Of a DNA stretch of 64,000 nucleotides, positions 41,824-50,527 are shown in pieces; the stretch's first letter is position 1; every line of letters begins with the position of its first letter. Under the pieces are notes generated by a model. It was not told the origin of the DNA and ran no database searches. It saw only the letters and a list, made by a program, of their open reading frames with translations. Origin of the DNA: Hyphomicrobiales bacterium (GTDB lineage Bacteria > Pseudomonadota > Alphaproteobacteria > Rhizobiales > Beijerinckiaceae); the NCBI GenBank assembly GCA_930633525.1, contig CAKNFP010000004.1, positions 1-64,000 of the forward strand. Direction: 5' to 3'. Position numbers and translations under genes: made by a program.

Positions 41824-43002
41824 ATGGCACGAAATCTCCTAAGCGCAGTTATTGCTGTCGGGTTCGCATTTGGCAGCGCCCCGATCTACGCTGCCACGGT
41901 AAAGGTGGGGATTATCGGCCCATTTTCCGGCCCGTATTCCGTGCATGGCAAGAATTTCAAGGCCGGTATCGATGCCTACTTCGCCATTAACGGCAAAACG
42001 GCGGGCGCCGACGAGATCGAGATCGTCTATCGCGACCTTCCGGTGCCCGATCCTGCTAAGGCCAAGGCGCTCGCCCAAGAGTTGATTGTGCGTGAAAAAG
42101 TGGGAATCCTGGGCGGCGTCTATACCACTCCGGACGCTTTCTCGATTGCACCGATCCTTGAGCAGGCTAACACCCCGCTCGTGATCTTTAACGCGGCGAC
42201 GCTCGCGATCACAGAGAAAAGCCCCCTCGTCGTCCGGACCTCTTTCACTCAGTTTCAAACAAGCTCGCCGCTCGCCAAGGTTGCGACCGAGCGCGGGATC
42301 AAAAAGGTCGTCACGGCCGTGAGTGATTACGGTCCCGGTATCGATGCGGAGGATGCCTTCGGCAAGGCATTCAAATCGTCAGGCGGGCAGATAACGGAAA
42401 CGATCCGGATGCCGCTGCAAACGACTGATTTCGCTCCAATCATGCAGCGCGTGAAGAATTCCGGAGCTGACGCTCTGTTCGGTTTTGTGCCGGCTGGGCC
42501 GACCACGGTGTCGCTGCTGAAAAGCTATCGCGACGCGGGCCTCGATGCTCAAGGCATCAAGTTCTTGGCCCCAGGAGATCTGACCGAGGAATCTTCGCTG
42601 CCGGCGTTGGCAGAGGCCGCGGTCGGTGCGCTAACAACGTTTCACTATGCGGTTTCACACGACAGCCCTGAAAATAAAGCGTTCGTTGCTGCGGCAACCA
42701 AAGCAATTGGGAACTCTGACGAACTGACCTTCACTGCTGTGGGCGCCTTTGACGGCATGCGTGTCATCGCAAAAATGGTCGAGGCGACAGGGACAAAAAG
42801 GGATGCCGCCAAGGCGGTGGACGCCGTCAAGGGCATGTCGTGGACCAGCCCCCGTGGTCCGGTGACGATTGACCCACAGACTCGGCACGTCCGCCAAAAC
42901 ATCTATTTGCGGATTGTCGAAAAGGTCGACGGAAAATACGTCAACAAGGAGATTGCCACCGTCCCGGATGTCCCGGAGGCGGGGCTCCTTAGTCCGAAGT
43001 GA
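41824..43002 (+). CDS. Liv-type ABC transporter substrate-binding protein (aromatic acid candidate)
   Basis: 392 aa. A signal peptide (about residues 1-23, IYA-AT) precedes a periplasmic binding fold of the Leu/Ile/Val (LivJ, AmiC) type: KVGIIGPFSGPYSVHGKNFK, LGGVYTTPDAFSIAPILEQA and AVGAFDGMRVIAKMVEATGT. GGAAGGAA lies just upstream of the ATG. It is 68 bp from pobA and heads a five-gene transporter operon. The neighbourhood of pcaHG and pobA suggests 4-hydroxybenzoate, protocatechuate or a related aromatic acid as ligand rather than an amino acid; that is inference from context. Confidence 0.85.
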   Translation: MARNLLSAVIAVGFAFGSAPIYAATVKVGIIGPFSGPYSVHGKNFKAGIDAYFAINGKTAGADEIEIVYRDLPVPDPAKAKALAQELIVREKVGILGGVYTTPDAFSIAPILEQANTPLVIFNAATLAITEKSPLVVRTSFTQFQTSSPLAKVATERGIKKVVTAVSDYGPGIDAEDAFGKAFKSSGGQITETIRMPLQTTDFAPIMQRVKNSGADALFGFVPAGPTTVSLLKSYRDAGLDAQGIKFLAPGDLTEESSLPALAEAAVGALTTFHYAVSHDSPENKAFVAAATKAIGNSDELTFTAVGAFDGMRVIAKMVEATGTKRDAAKAVDAVKGMSWTSPRGPVTIDPQTRHVRQNIYLRIVEKVDGKYVNKEIATVPDVPEAGLLSPK

Positions 43003-43039
43003 ACTTATCAGCACGTAAATGTAGCTGAGGATCAGGTCT

Positions 43040-43906
43040 TTGGGTCAGATTATACTGAGTATCGCCGTTGATGCTCTTGCCTACGGCATGGTGCTTTTCA
43101 TCATATCCATCGGGCTGTCGGTCACAATGGGTCTGATGCGGGTCGCCAACCTGGCACACGGCGCCTTTGCGATGATTGGGGGGTATGTCGCCTCCTACGC
43201 AATTCGGGACCTGGGGCTCGGCTACGGTGTAGCCATCGCTGCGGCCGTAGCTGTTACCGTCGCAGCGATTATGCCGCTGGAACTAGTCTATCGGCGTATT
43301 TATCGGACCACAGACGCTCTTGTGCACGCTCTGATGACGATTGCCATAACCTTCATCATCATCGGAGCGACCAACTATATCTTCGGCCCGAGCTTGAAGC
43401 CCGTGCCTCTTCCCGCGTCCTTAAGCGGCCCGGTTGATTTGGGGTTCAGGACAGTTGCCGCGCATCGCGTCTTCGTCGTTGTGTGTGGTCTGGTTGTCGC
43501 TGGAGGCCTGTGGCTCCTGATCGACAAGACCGATTTTGGCATCAGACTTCGTGCATCCGTGGATAATGCGGCCATGGCTGCCTCGCTCGGAATTCGAACG
43601 GACGTCATTTACGCACTGAGCTTTGGACTATCGGTGGCGCTCGGAGCCTTCGGTGGCGTGGTTGGTGCTGAAATGCTCCCAATCGACCCGTTCTATGCCA
43701 TGCGCTACATGGTGACGTTCCTTGTTGTCGTCTCGGTTGGCGGCGCCGGGTCTATTCCCGGCGCGCTCGTGGCTGCCCTGTTCCTCGGATTTGTGGATAC
43801 CACCGGCAAGTATCTCTTTCCGGAATTCGGGGAGTTTTTTTTCTATCTTGCCGTCATTGGGGTTGTGTTTCTCTTCCCCCGCGGCCTTCTTGGGCGGAGC
43901 CACTGA
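43040..43906 (+). CDS. Liv-type ABC transporter permease (LivH family)
   Basis: 288 aa with eight or more hydrophobic segments and the family motif VTMGLMRVANLAHGAFAMIG near residue 30. Start is probably TTG 43040 (GAGG upstream), which gives the conserved N-terminal MGQIILSIAVDAL. The EAA-like loop region reads RLRASVDNAAMAASLGIRTD. First of two inner-membrane subunits, 2 bp from the next gene. Confidence 0.88.
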   Translation: MGQIILSIAVDALAYGMVLFIISIGLSVTMGLMRVANLAHGAFAMIGGYVASYAIRDLGLGYGVAIAAAVAVTVAAIMPLELVYRRIYRTTDALVHALMTIAITFIIIGATNYIFGPSLKPVPLPASLSGPVDLGFRTVAAHRVFVVVCGLVVAGGLWLLIDKTDFGIRLRASVDNAAMAASLGIRTDVIYALSFGLSVALGAFGGVVGAEMLPIDPFYAMRYMVTFLVVVSVGGAGSIPGALVAALFLGFVDTTGKYLFPEFGEFFFYLAVIGVVFLFPRGLLGRSH

Positions 43907-43908
43907 GG

Positions 43909-44910
43909 ATGAGTGTCACGGCGCCTGCGCAGCCGATCCGCTTTAAGCGTCAAGGATCGTTCAGGGTAATTCTCGGGCCGCTGGTTCTATTGATTATTGG
44001 AATCGGTCTTTATTTTCTGCTCGGTGACGACCTTGCTTTCCTAACGCGGCTGCTTGTTATAGCTCTGTTCGTCATTTCGCTCGACCTTGTCGTGGGGTAC
44101 TGCGGTATTGCGACGCTTGGACATGCGGCGCTGTTCGGCGCCGGAGCTTACGCCGCGGGCATCGCCTGCATCGGGGGGGTGACCGATCCAGTTCTCCTAC
44201 TGATCGTTGCAGCGGGTGCGGGTTGTATGGCTGGGGCCATATCCGGCGCTTTGATTGCTCGCTTCTCGGGACTGCCTCAAATCGTGGTCTCGATCGCTAT
44301 CGTCCAGTTAATGTACCAACTTGCAAACAAGGCATCTACGTTTACTGGCGGCAGCGACGGTCTTTCCGGTATTTCGCCGGCTCCGGTTTTTGGAATGTTC
44401 GCGTTCGATTTCCTCGGGCGTACCGCTTTTGTCTTTACTCTCGTGGTGGTCGTCTGCGTGCTGACCCTTCTAGTTTTTGTAGTTAGGTCGCCTTTCGGGC
44501 TTCTGTGCCGTGGTATCAAGGAAGATGCCTTGCGGGTTCGTTTCATGGGCGCTTCGGCTTACGGCTCGCTCGTGAAGATGTATACAATTTCAGGCGGCGT
44601 CGCCGGGGTTGCCGGTGGGCTAGCGGTAATATCGACCGGTGTAGTTGCATTAGATAGCGTCAGTTTTGAGCGGTCGGCCGAAGGCCTGATTATGTTGGCA
44701 CTTGGCGGCGCCGGCGGCCTTTACGGTGCCTTGATCGGGACAGCTGCTTTTCAGACTTGCGAATATTTAATTGCGGCTGTAAACCCTTTCCATTGGCTGA
44801 TGATAGTAGGCGTCCTGCTGCTCGGGGTCGTCCTTTTCTTGCCTAGTGGGTTGCGGGGGTTGGTATTGGTCCTCATCCGTCTTTTTGGCCGATTCTTGAG
44901 GCGCCAATGA
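43909..44910 (+). CDS. Liv-type ABC transporter permease (LivM family)
   Basis: 333 aa. Multiple membrane helices with the LivM motif LDLVVGYCGIATLGHAALFG near residue 60 and the coupling loop SPFGLLCRGIKEDALRVRFM near residue 195. Pairs with the LivH-type permease. Codon choice and GC content are noticeably lower than in the second transporter cluster of this window (57643-61037), suggesting a different origin. Confidence 0.9.
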   Translation: MSVTAPAQPIRFKRQGSFRVILGPLVLLIIGIGLYFLLGDDLAFLTRLLVIALFVISLDLVVGYCGIATLGHAALFGAGAYAAGIACIGGVTDPVLLLIVAAGAGCMAGAISGALIARFSGLPQIVVSIAIVQLMYQLANKASTFTGGSDGLSGISPAPVFGMFAFDFLGRTAFVFTLVVVVCVLTLLVFVVRSPFGLLCRGIKEDALRVRFMGASAYGSLVKMYTISGGVAGVAGGLAVISTGVVALDSVSFERSAEGLIMLALGGAGGLYGALIGTAAFQTCEYLIAAVNPFHWLMIVGVLLLGVVLFLPSGLRGLVLVLIRLFGRFLRRQ

Positions 44911-45665
44911 GCACCTTGCTGCAGGTCGAGAAGCTTTCCAAGTCGTTCGGCGGAATTGCTGTTGCCCGTAATGTCTCGATGTCGCTCGCTCCAGGTGCAC
45001 GCGTGGCGCTTATCGGACCCAACGGAGCGGGCAAGACAACATTCGTTAATCTGGTGACGGGTGCGCTGGCGCCTAGCGAAGGGACGGTTGTTTTGGATGG
45101 TGTTGATGTCACCCGCAGCAGGGTGGCAGAACGCGTCCGGCGCGGCCTAGTTCGAACCTTCCAAGTCAGTCGCCTATTTCGTCAGCTCAAGGTCATCGAC
45201 AACGTTGCGCTAGCTGTTTTGCAGCGCGAGGGGCTTTCAGGAAAGTTATTTGGAAGCGCTCAACGAGACAGCGCGGTGGAGGCAGAGGCGTTTGGGATTT
45301 TGGACGCCCTCGGTATCTCGTTCCTGGCAGGCAGGCGTGTCGGCGAAATCGCTTACGGCCAGCAGCGATTGCTCGAACTGGCCATGGCCCTAGCCCTTCG
45401 CCCAAAGGTTCTGCTGCTAGATGAACCTGCAGCGGGCGTCCCCCATGACCAATCCCCTCTAATTATTCAGGCGCTGGAACGTCTGCCCCAGGACATCGCC
45501 GTCATGATGATTGAGCACGACATGGATCTTGTTTTTCGGTTCGCCCGAAAGGTTGCTGTGCTCGCGGGCGGCGAGTTGATCTTTAAGGGGCCGCCTGAAG
45601 AAGTTTCGTCCGATGCGCGTGTGCGCGAGGCCTATTTGGGGAGTTATGCCCATGGGCGCCGCTGA
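44907..45665 (+). CDS. Liv-type ABC transporter ATPase (LivG family)
   Basis: 252 aa. Walker A GPNGAGKTTFVNLVTG near residue 35, signature IAYGQQRLLELAMALALRP with LLLDEPAAGV as Walker B, and H-loop MMIEHDMDLVFRFA. The signature begins AYGQQ instead of SGGQQ, a common LivG variant. The long Q-loop insert is typical of LivG. It overlaps livM (ATGA) and livF. Confidence 0.92.
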   Translation: MSTLLQVEKLSKSFGGIAVARNVSMSLAPGARVALIGPNGAGKTTFVNLVTGALAPSEGTVVLDGVDVTRSRVAERVRRGLVRTFQVSRLFRQLKVIDNVALAVLQREGLSGKLFGSAQRDSAVEAEAFGILDALGISFLAGRRVGEIAYGQQRLLELAMALALRPKVLLLDEPAAGVPHDQSPLIIQALERLPQDIAVMMIEHDMDLVFRFARKVAVLAGGELIFKGPPEEVSSDARVREAYLGSYAHGRR

Positions 45666-46365
45666 GATCGAAGTACGGAAGCTCGTTGCCGGTTATGGCG
45701 CGACCCGTGTTCTGGAAAATGTATCCCTGGCCGTGCCCGCCGGAAACCGGCTTTCCGTGCTTGGGCGAAATGGGATGGGCAAGACGACGTTGCTTGCAAG
45801 CTTGATGGGTTTAACGCAGAGGCACGCGGGTGACATTCTCCTGAACGGGGTTGACGTCTCCACCCTCGGAACATCGTTAAGAGCAGGCCAAGGCTTCGGT
45901 TATGTTCCCCAGACGCGCGATGTCTTTCCGTCATTGACGGTCGAGGAAAACTTGATCGCAGGGCAAAAGGGACGGCCGAGGCGCGAGCTCGACGAGGCAT
46001 ATGAGATGTTCCCCCGCTTAAAGGAGCGACGCGCTAATCTCGGGGGCCAGTTGTCAGGCGGCGAGCAACAGATGCTCTCAACGGCACGTGCGATACTTGG
46101 GCATCCAACTGCGCTCCTGTTGGATGAACCCTTGGAAGGCCTCGCACCAGTTATATGCGATGAACTCATGACCTCGCTCTATCGACTAGCCGAGAGCCGG
46201 CGGATGACGATCGTACTGGTTGAGCAGCAGATCGAGCGTGCGTTGAATTTCGCGGACGATGTGGTGATCCTGGAGCGCGGGCGGATTGCATGGTCGGGAA
46301 AGCCGCAGGCGGTGCGAAATGACGAGAGGCTAATCGAGCGCTTTATCGGGATGAGCATCCACTAG
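45652..46365 (+). CDS. Liv-type ABC transporter ATPase (LivF family)
   Basis: 237 aa from ATG 45652 (GGGGAG nine bases upstream; ATG 45646 is possible). Walker A GRNGMGKTTLLASLMG, signature LSGGEQQMLSTARAILGHPT with LLLDEPLEGLAP, and H-loop LVEQQIERALNFA with LERGRIAWSG. Last gene of the transporter operon, overlapping LivG by 14 bp. Confidence 0.92.
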   Translation: MGAAEIEVRKLVAGYGATRVLENVSLAVPAGNRLSVLGRNGMGKTTLLASLMGLTQRHAGDILLNGVDVSTLGTSLRAGQGFGYVPQTRDVFPSLTVEENLIAGQKGRPRRELDEAYEMFPRLKERRANLGGQLSGGEQQMLSTARAILGHPTALLLDEPLEGLAPVICDELMTSLYRLAESRRMTIVLVEQQIERALNFADDVVILERGRIAWSGKPQAVRNDERLIERFIGMSIH

Positions 46366-46454
46366 AGCGTTTTCCGGTCGAGTTGAATCGTTGAGGATTC
46401 CCAAGAGGCGCGTGTTCTGATTCAAGCTGCCTGCCGGATCGGAGGCCGGCAGGC

Positions 46455-46535
46455 ATGGCTCGTAGCTTGTCTCTGGATCTTCGCGAACGGTACGCCTCCG
46501 AAGAGGGCCGTCTTGCGTTGATTGAGAGGCCGTAG
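46455..46535 (+). pseudogene. IS630-type transposase N-terminal remnant
   Basis: MARSLSLDLRERYASEEGR matches the usual opening of IS630 OrfA (SLDLRERVV), and then stops after 26 codons. The preceding GAGCGTTTTCCGGTCGAG (from 46365) looks like an IS630 terminal repeat, and a perfect 9-bp stem GCCTGCCGG...CCGGCAGGC lies at 46429-46454. Confidence 0.5.
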
Positions 46536-46547
46536 CTGACTGTCAGT

Positions 46548-46933
46548 ATGGATATCCTTACTGACAGTCATCCCGTGAGCCGCCTGGAGATCGTCGAGAC
46601 GGGTCGGCGTCGACGCTGGTCTGATGCGGAAAAGCTGCGGATCGTCGAGGCGAGCTTCTCCGGTCCGCGATTGGCATCAGAGACGGCGCGGCGTCATGGG
46701 CTTTCGAACCAGCAGCTGTTCGCGTGGCGTAGGACGTATCGGGAAGGCTGCCTTGGCGAGGCCGGAGGATTGGTGCCGGCGGTGATTGTCGCTGAGCGAC
46801 CAACAACGCGTTCGGCTCGGGCGGTGGCCGGATCGAGCTCGTGACCGCGAACGGGCGGCGCCTGATCGTGGATCGCGATGTCGACGTCGAGGCTCTGTTG
46901 CGGATCGTGCAAGCCCTGGAGCAGCTTGCGTGA
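46548..46933 (+). pseudogene. IS66-family tnpA with frameshift
   Basis: TnpA start MDILTDSHPVSRLEIVETGR, with the HTH RRWSDAEKLRIVEASFSG and ASETARRHGLSNQQLFAWRR. Near 46810 the frame changes by one base and the normal C-terminus continues as [20 protein letters not shown] then [16 protein letters not shown], ending at 46933. The element is dead: its tnpB is also broken directly downstream. Confidence 0.8.
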
Positions 46934-46990
46934 TCCCGGTTCCGGCGGGTGTCGGGTCTGGCTTGCGACGGGCTACACGGATAACGCCGA
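46930..46990 (+). pseudogene. IS66-family tnpB fragment
   Basis: Starts VIPVPAGV at GTG 46930, overlapping the tnpA stop as in intact IS66 elements. One base is missing at the VRVWLATG motif, since WLATGYTD is in another frame, and then the homology ends. Confidence 0.65.
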
Positions 46991-47231
46991 CGCAAAGGAG
47001 TTGTACGCCACGCGCGCCGCCCTCCAGCAATCGCTTCGTGATCTTGTCCATTCGATTCGGTTCGGTGGTCGGGAATCAACGGTGATCCTGAAAGGCTCGC
47101 GGATCGGCTACATTTTCAAGGACGCGGTTCTTCTGCGGCGTCGTGAGTTCGACAAGCCGATGCTGGAAGCGGAGATCGCGCCCGATTACAACGAGTACGT
47201 GGCTGAGGTTCGATCTAGGGCTAGCGCGTGA
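46982..47231 (+). pseudogene. C-terminal fragment of an unidentified protein
   Basis: About 80 codons with good protein character (YATRAALQQSLRDLVHSIRF, then TVILKGSRIGYIFKDAVLLR) but no start of its own; the frame runs back into IS66 debris. The layout resembles the C-terminus of large serine recombinases, a weak guess. Overlaps the next frame by GTGATG. Confidence 0.35.
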
Positions 47232-47434
47232 TGCTTCGTATCGAGTTCGATGCCATGGCGCCTGTTCCCGATGGCCGCGAGCACGGTCTGACAGCTTTCG
47301 CTGCGCGGGTCTGGGATAGCGCACCAGCCCTCGGACCATTGGATGCGCATTGCCCGCCGAACTTACTGCTTATGGCGGCCGCGCCACGTCAACACGAAAT
47401 GAAAAGCATCATTGGGGTCGTCGAAGTCGGCTAG
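47231..47434 (+). CDS. Small hypothetical protein, weak
   Basis: 67 aa from ATG 47231 (GTG 47228 possible). It overlaps the end of the preceding fragment and, at its 3' end, the convergent gene (47363-48091) by 72 bp. The first 30 residues look protein-like (MLRIEFDAMAPVPDGREHG), the rest less so. It may be truncated. Confidence 0.25.
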   Translation: MLRIEFDAMAPVPDGREHGLTAFAARVWDSAPALGPLDAHCPPNLLLMAAAPRQHEMKSIIGVVEVG

Positions 47435-48091
47435 GGCGACTCCGCCTTCGTCCGCATAGATCGTCGGCATCTCAAACCATCGACCGCGGTTCTTTCCGAC
47501 CCAGCCCGACAGACCGTCGTAGCTCTCGCCGTCGGCGCCCTCCTGTTGTCCGACCAAGGATTGCGCCGGCTCGAGAGGAAAGGCGATTAGATTCTCACCC
47601 TTAAAGTCGGTGAATCGCTTGCTAGCCGCGGCCTTGATGCGCGTCAGTTGCGACTGGTTAAACTGATCTGTCCGCACACGGGGGGGGCTCACCGTCTCGA
47701 ATGCTGAGCGATAAGAAGCAATTGTTTCTCGGTTATAAGTGATGTTTGGATCGAATGCAGTCGACAGCATATCTTGGATCCGACCACTCCCCTTCTTCGT
47801 TAGCAGCCAGATCTTACGCTTGCTATTAACAGGGTCGGGTGCGCTCTCCACTAGTCCCGCGCCGGGGCCTCCCCGAGCGCTGTCTGGTCCTAGTTCTTGA
47901 AGCGCGCGCAGGACAAGTGGGGTCGTGACACCCGTCGTCTCTGCAAGCCACGCGCCGGTGCAGCCTGGCCGCTCAGCGATGGCTATAAGAAACAATGCCC
48001 AGGTCGCCGGCATATCCTCGATATCGCGCCGCAGGACGGCGAGCGCCCGCCTAACGCTCCGAAGGTGCTCGATCGCCGGATCATCTCTCAT
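47363..48091 (-). CDS. MarR-type winged-helix protein
   Basis: 242 aa from ATG 48091. A winged-helix DNA-binding region spans about residues 25-100: TWALFLIAIAERPGCTGAWL, AETTGVTTPLVLRALQELG, then SKRKIWLLTKKGSGRIQDML as the wing and following helix. The C-terminal 100 residues (FKGENLIAFPLEPAQSLVGQ and ALADFDDPNDAFHFV) are not recognised and are longer than in simple MarR proteins. It is convergent with small genes on the left and divergent from the cluster starting at 48441, which it may regulate. Confidence 0.5.
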   Translation of the reverse strand: MRDDPAIEHLRSVRRALAVLRRDIEDMPATWALFLIAIAERPGCTGAWLAETTGVTTPLVLRALQELGPDSARGGPGAGLVESAPDPVNSKRKIWLLTKKGSGRIQDMLSTAFDPNITYNRETIASYRSAFETVSPPRVRTDQFNQSQLTRIKAAASKRFTDFKGENLIAFPLEPAQSLVGQQEGADGESYDGLSGWVGKNRGRWFEMPTIYADEGGVALADFDDPNDAFHFVLTWRGRHKQ

Positions 48092-48218
48092 GTCGTGACT
48101 TTCGTAGCTTGACGCCTGAATCTCACGATGCCATAAGGGCGACACCGCTGGCAAGGACGTCAGAATCAACGTTCTTCCGCCGGTCCTAGCATGAGCTGCG
48201 GCGACCAGTCGTAGCAAT

Positions 48219-48292
48219 GCTGACGCCAGGCAGTCGCGCCCAATCTCACACGGAACCCGTTCGCGGGAGCCGTAGGACGGGCGCGTCTGAGC
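48219..48292. repeat. Dispersed repeat, copy A
   Basis: About 74 bp with a conserved core CGGAAC(C/T)CGTTCGCGGGA and a following GCGCG(T/C)CTG, matching copy B at 49217-49291 with scattered differences. It lies in the 349-bp region before the gene at 48441, which holds no other recognised feature. Confidence 0.5.
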
Positions 48293-48440
48293 CAGACAAT
48301 TATCTCGTGACGGGACGGCAAACGCCGTTGCCGATCGCACTGAGCAATCACGATTGCTGACGATGACCCGTGTCGAATGTCCGGCGCGGAACGAGCAACC
48401 ACGCTTACGCGCAATAGATCTAACTGAGGATAGAACACAT

Positions 48441-48764
48441 TTGACTAGAAAAATCTACAATGATCCGAACAACGTGCCTGAGTGCGGGTACTGGTTGAAA
48501 TTCCCAGGCATCGGAAAGTATAGCGTCGACGAAGATCGCGTCAGCCATGCTGAGGCTAACGACTATGAATTCATCGTCGACATTACCGATCTGTGGAACT
48601 GGGATGCGCGCCGCTACGAATTCCATGGCGATGAGGGCTTGCCTGCGTTCATACGGAAGCTGGTTCCGAACGGTGTCGTCTATGACGCTCACTCGGGTTG
48701 GGTTGTCTTCGAACGCCGCGAGGATGCTGAGGCGTTCGTATCCAAGCTGAAGGATGAGCCATGA
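48441..48764 (+). CDS. Acidic hypothetical protein
   Basis: 107 aa from TTG 48441 (MTRKIYNDPNNVPECGYWLK), with GAGG 12 bases upstream; the start is uncertain. Compact alpha/beta-looking sequence with many aromatic residues and a net negative charge (YEFIVDITDLWNWDARRYEF, SGWVVFERREDAEAFVSKL). No family recognised. ATGA overlap with the next gene implies a two-gene unit. Confidence 0.45.
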   Translation: MTRKIYNDPNNVPECGYWLKFPGIGKYSVDEDRVSHAEANDYEFIVDITDLWNWDARRYEFHGDEGLPAFIRKLVPNGVVYDAHSGWVVFERREDAEAFVSKLKDEP

Positions 48765-49138
48765 CCGAAGCAATCGCCTTCCCGCCAGGGCAAAAGCTCT
48801 ACCACGTGAACGCCTGCACGTGCGATGGCGATTCATTGGACATGAATGTGTTCGCGAACGGCCACATCGACGCTCTCGATCGAGTAATCGAGTATTGGGC
48901 GCGCGATTACTTCGGAAGGAAACAGGGAGCCATCACCCGGAGCGAAATCAACGATGAAGAGTGGGATTGCGGCGGCATTTGCAGTCGCGGACAAGAGGAG
49001 GTGCTGGTTTGGGAGGTCCGCTTGAGCCACCCAGATCCTGTCACAGGTTGCATCCTCGGGGACAGCGCCGACGGTGGTGTTGAGTGTATCCAACCTGACG
49101 TCATAGCGTCGCTCGAGCGTCGCAACGCAATCATCTAG
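48761..49138 (+). CDS. Hypothetical protein, paralogue of 49717-50100
   Basis: 125 aa. It shares with the product of 49717-50100 the opening KLYHV.ACT.DGDSLD.NV, DALDR.IE, .FGR, DEEWDC/DEDWDC, VWEVR.S..DPVTGC and the ending ASL.RRNA.I. No known family; the conserved Asp/Glu/Cys positions suggest a defined fold. It overlaps the upstream acidic protein gene. Confidence 0.55.
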   Translation: MTEAIAFPPGQKLYHVNACTCDGDSLDMNVFANGHIDALDRVIEYWARDYFGRKQGAITRSEINDEEWDCGGICSRGQEEVLVWEVRLSHPDPVTGCILGDSADGGVECIQPDVIASLERRNAII

Positions 49139-49216
49139 GCTGCCTGACGCGATCAAGCAGGTTGGTCGATGTCAAGTAGTCATGAGAGACCTGCCGCCTA
49201 CACGCCGAAGCCGTCC

Positions 49217-49291
49217 GAGACGCTAACCGGTCGCGTCGATCCTTGTTCGGAACTCGTTCGCGGGAACTGCCGGAGAGGCGCGCCTGGAAGC
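49217..49291. repeat. Dispersed repeat, copy B
   Basis: Matches copy A (48219-48292) over about 75 bp, sharing the core CGGAACTCGTTCGCGGGA and a GCGCGCCTG end. It precedes the second two-gene unit just as copy A precedes the first, so it may mark the duplication boundary. Confidence 0.5.
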
Positions 49292-49412
49292 ACATCAGGT
49301 GGCAATGGCAAGGTTTCGCGAGTCGGGCGTCACTTGAAATATCGAAAGAACGATGAGCGGAATGTGCCATAAAATGGCGCCGACTGTGATGTCGTTTACA
49401 AGGAGGCATCGG

Positions 49413-49688
49413 ATGAAAAATCAGAAGATATCGGAAGCATATTTCTTCGGTGAGAAAAACTCTGATGTGAATATTATTGCTGTGTTCTTTGCTGTGTTGG
49501 ACGGCGAAATCGAAGAAATTCGATTCTTCAGATCGGAAGCTGATGCTGATGCCGCCAAATCAGCCTGGCTTCATCAGTGGGCCGTTCAAAATAACGTCGA
49601 CGCTGAGAATATGGGCGAAGATGATCTGACCGACGCCGCTTTCGATGATGGTTATGACTGCTATGTCAAATCCGGAACAATCGAGTAG
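49413..49688 (+). CDS. Small acidic hypothetical protein
   Basis: 91 aa from ATG 49413, with a strong AAGGAGG nine bases upstream. Very acidic (EADADAAKSAW, DAENMGEDDLTDAAFDDGYD). AT-rich compared with neighbours. No family recognised. Occupies the same slot before the paralogue as the 48441 gene, though the two are not clearly homologous. Confidence 0.5.
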   Translation: MKNQKISEAYFFGEKNSDVNIIAVFFAVLDGEIEEIRFFRSEADADAAKSAWLHQWAVQNNVDAENMGEDDLTDAAFDDGYDCYVKSGTIE

Positions 49689-49716
49689 AGCCGCAATAAT
49701 TATTGGGAGTCTATGA

Positions 49717-50100
49717 ATGAAAAATGTTGGAGTGACGACGCTAACTCCTGATCTCAAGTTATATCACGTCGTCGCGTGCACTGTTGACGGAGATTCGCTC
49801 GACTGGAACGTTTTAGCGACAGACCATCAGGATGCTCTCGATCGCTTGATCGAATTCCGGGCGCGCGGCTTCTTCGGCCGACCGCACGGCCCGATCAGTC
49901 GGCAGGCAATCGCTGACGAGGATTGGGATTGCGACGGTATCCAGAACCGCGAGGGACCTGAGGTGGTGGTCTGGGAGGTGCGTGTGAGCCGGGCAGATCC
50001 TGTTACGGGCTGCATCCCTTGGGACAGCTTGAACAATGGTGACAAGCAATTCCTGCCAGACGTGCTGGCATCCCTCCAGCGCCGAAACGCGCTCATCTAG
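49717..50100 (+). CDS. Hypothetical protein, paralogue of 48761-49138
   Basis: 127 aa from ATG 49717 with GGGAG upstream. About half of its residues match the product of 48761-49138, including the DPVTGCI block and the C-terminal QRRNALI. It is 28 bp from the acidic gene. Unknown function; the duplication suggests selection for two specificities or dosage. Confidence 0.55.
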   Translation: MKNVGVTTLTPDLKLYHVVACTVDGDSLDWNVLATDHQDALDRLIEFRARGFFGRPHGPISRQAIADEDWDCDGIQNREGPEVVVWEVRVSRADPVTGCIPWDSLNNGDKQFLPDVLASLQRRNALI

Positions 50101-50299
50101 TCCTTATCTGTCGGCTGGTCATCGCTGCGTTCAATGGCCAGCAATTTCGCCGAACGGCTAATCCCAAGTTCCAGAACTGATCGCAGTTGGTCAGTCAACA
50201 GTGAGCGCGCGCGAGCGCTTACTCTTGCGTTCAATCGATTATGCCGACGCCTGGCAGGACAATCCAAAAATTCGTCGCGGATTACAGCAGGAAAATCTT

Positions 50300-50527
50300 G
50301 TGAAGCCAACCAATGACATAATGAAGAACGATCTGATCGGCAACTGGACGATCACCACGACGCGTCTGGCTGAGCCGGTCCAGATGGGTCCGGTTGCCTC
50401 GCGGTATCGGACTGTGACGAAGCACGACGGCAAGATCAGGCGCATGTCCGGCGCCGAGACCGAAGCGGATGCCCTGGCGAAGCATGCCGAGCATGTTGCG
50501 CTGGTAAAAGCGGGAGACATTTCTTGA
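50300..50527 (+). CDS. Small hypothetical protein starting an overlapping operon
   Basis: 75 aa from GTG 50300 (AGGA eight bases upstream) rather than ATG 50321, which lacks a ribosome-binding site. Sequence NDLIGNWTITTTRLAEPVQM and ETEADALAKHAEHVALVKAG; no family recognised. Its stop overlaps the next start (TTGA). Confidence 0.45.
   Translation: MKPTNDIMKNDLIGNWTITTTRLAEPVQMGPVASRYRTVTKHDGKIRRMSGAETEADALAKHAEHVALVKAGDIS

Noticed and set aside
43375..43608. Minus-strand frames within the LivH/LivM permease genes
   Set aside because: Shadows of membrane-protein genes whose codon pattern and motifs read on the plus strand.
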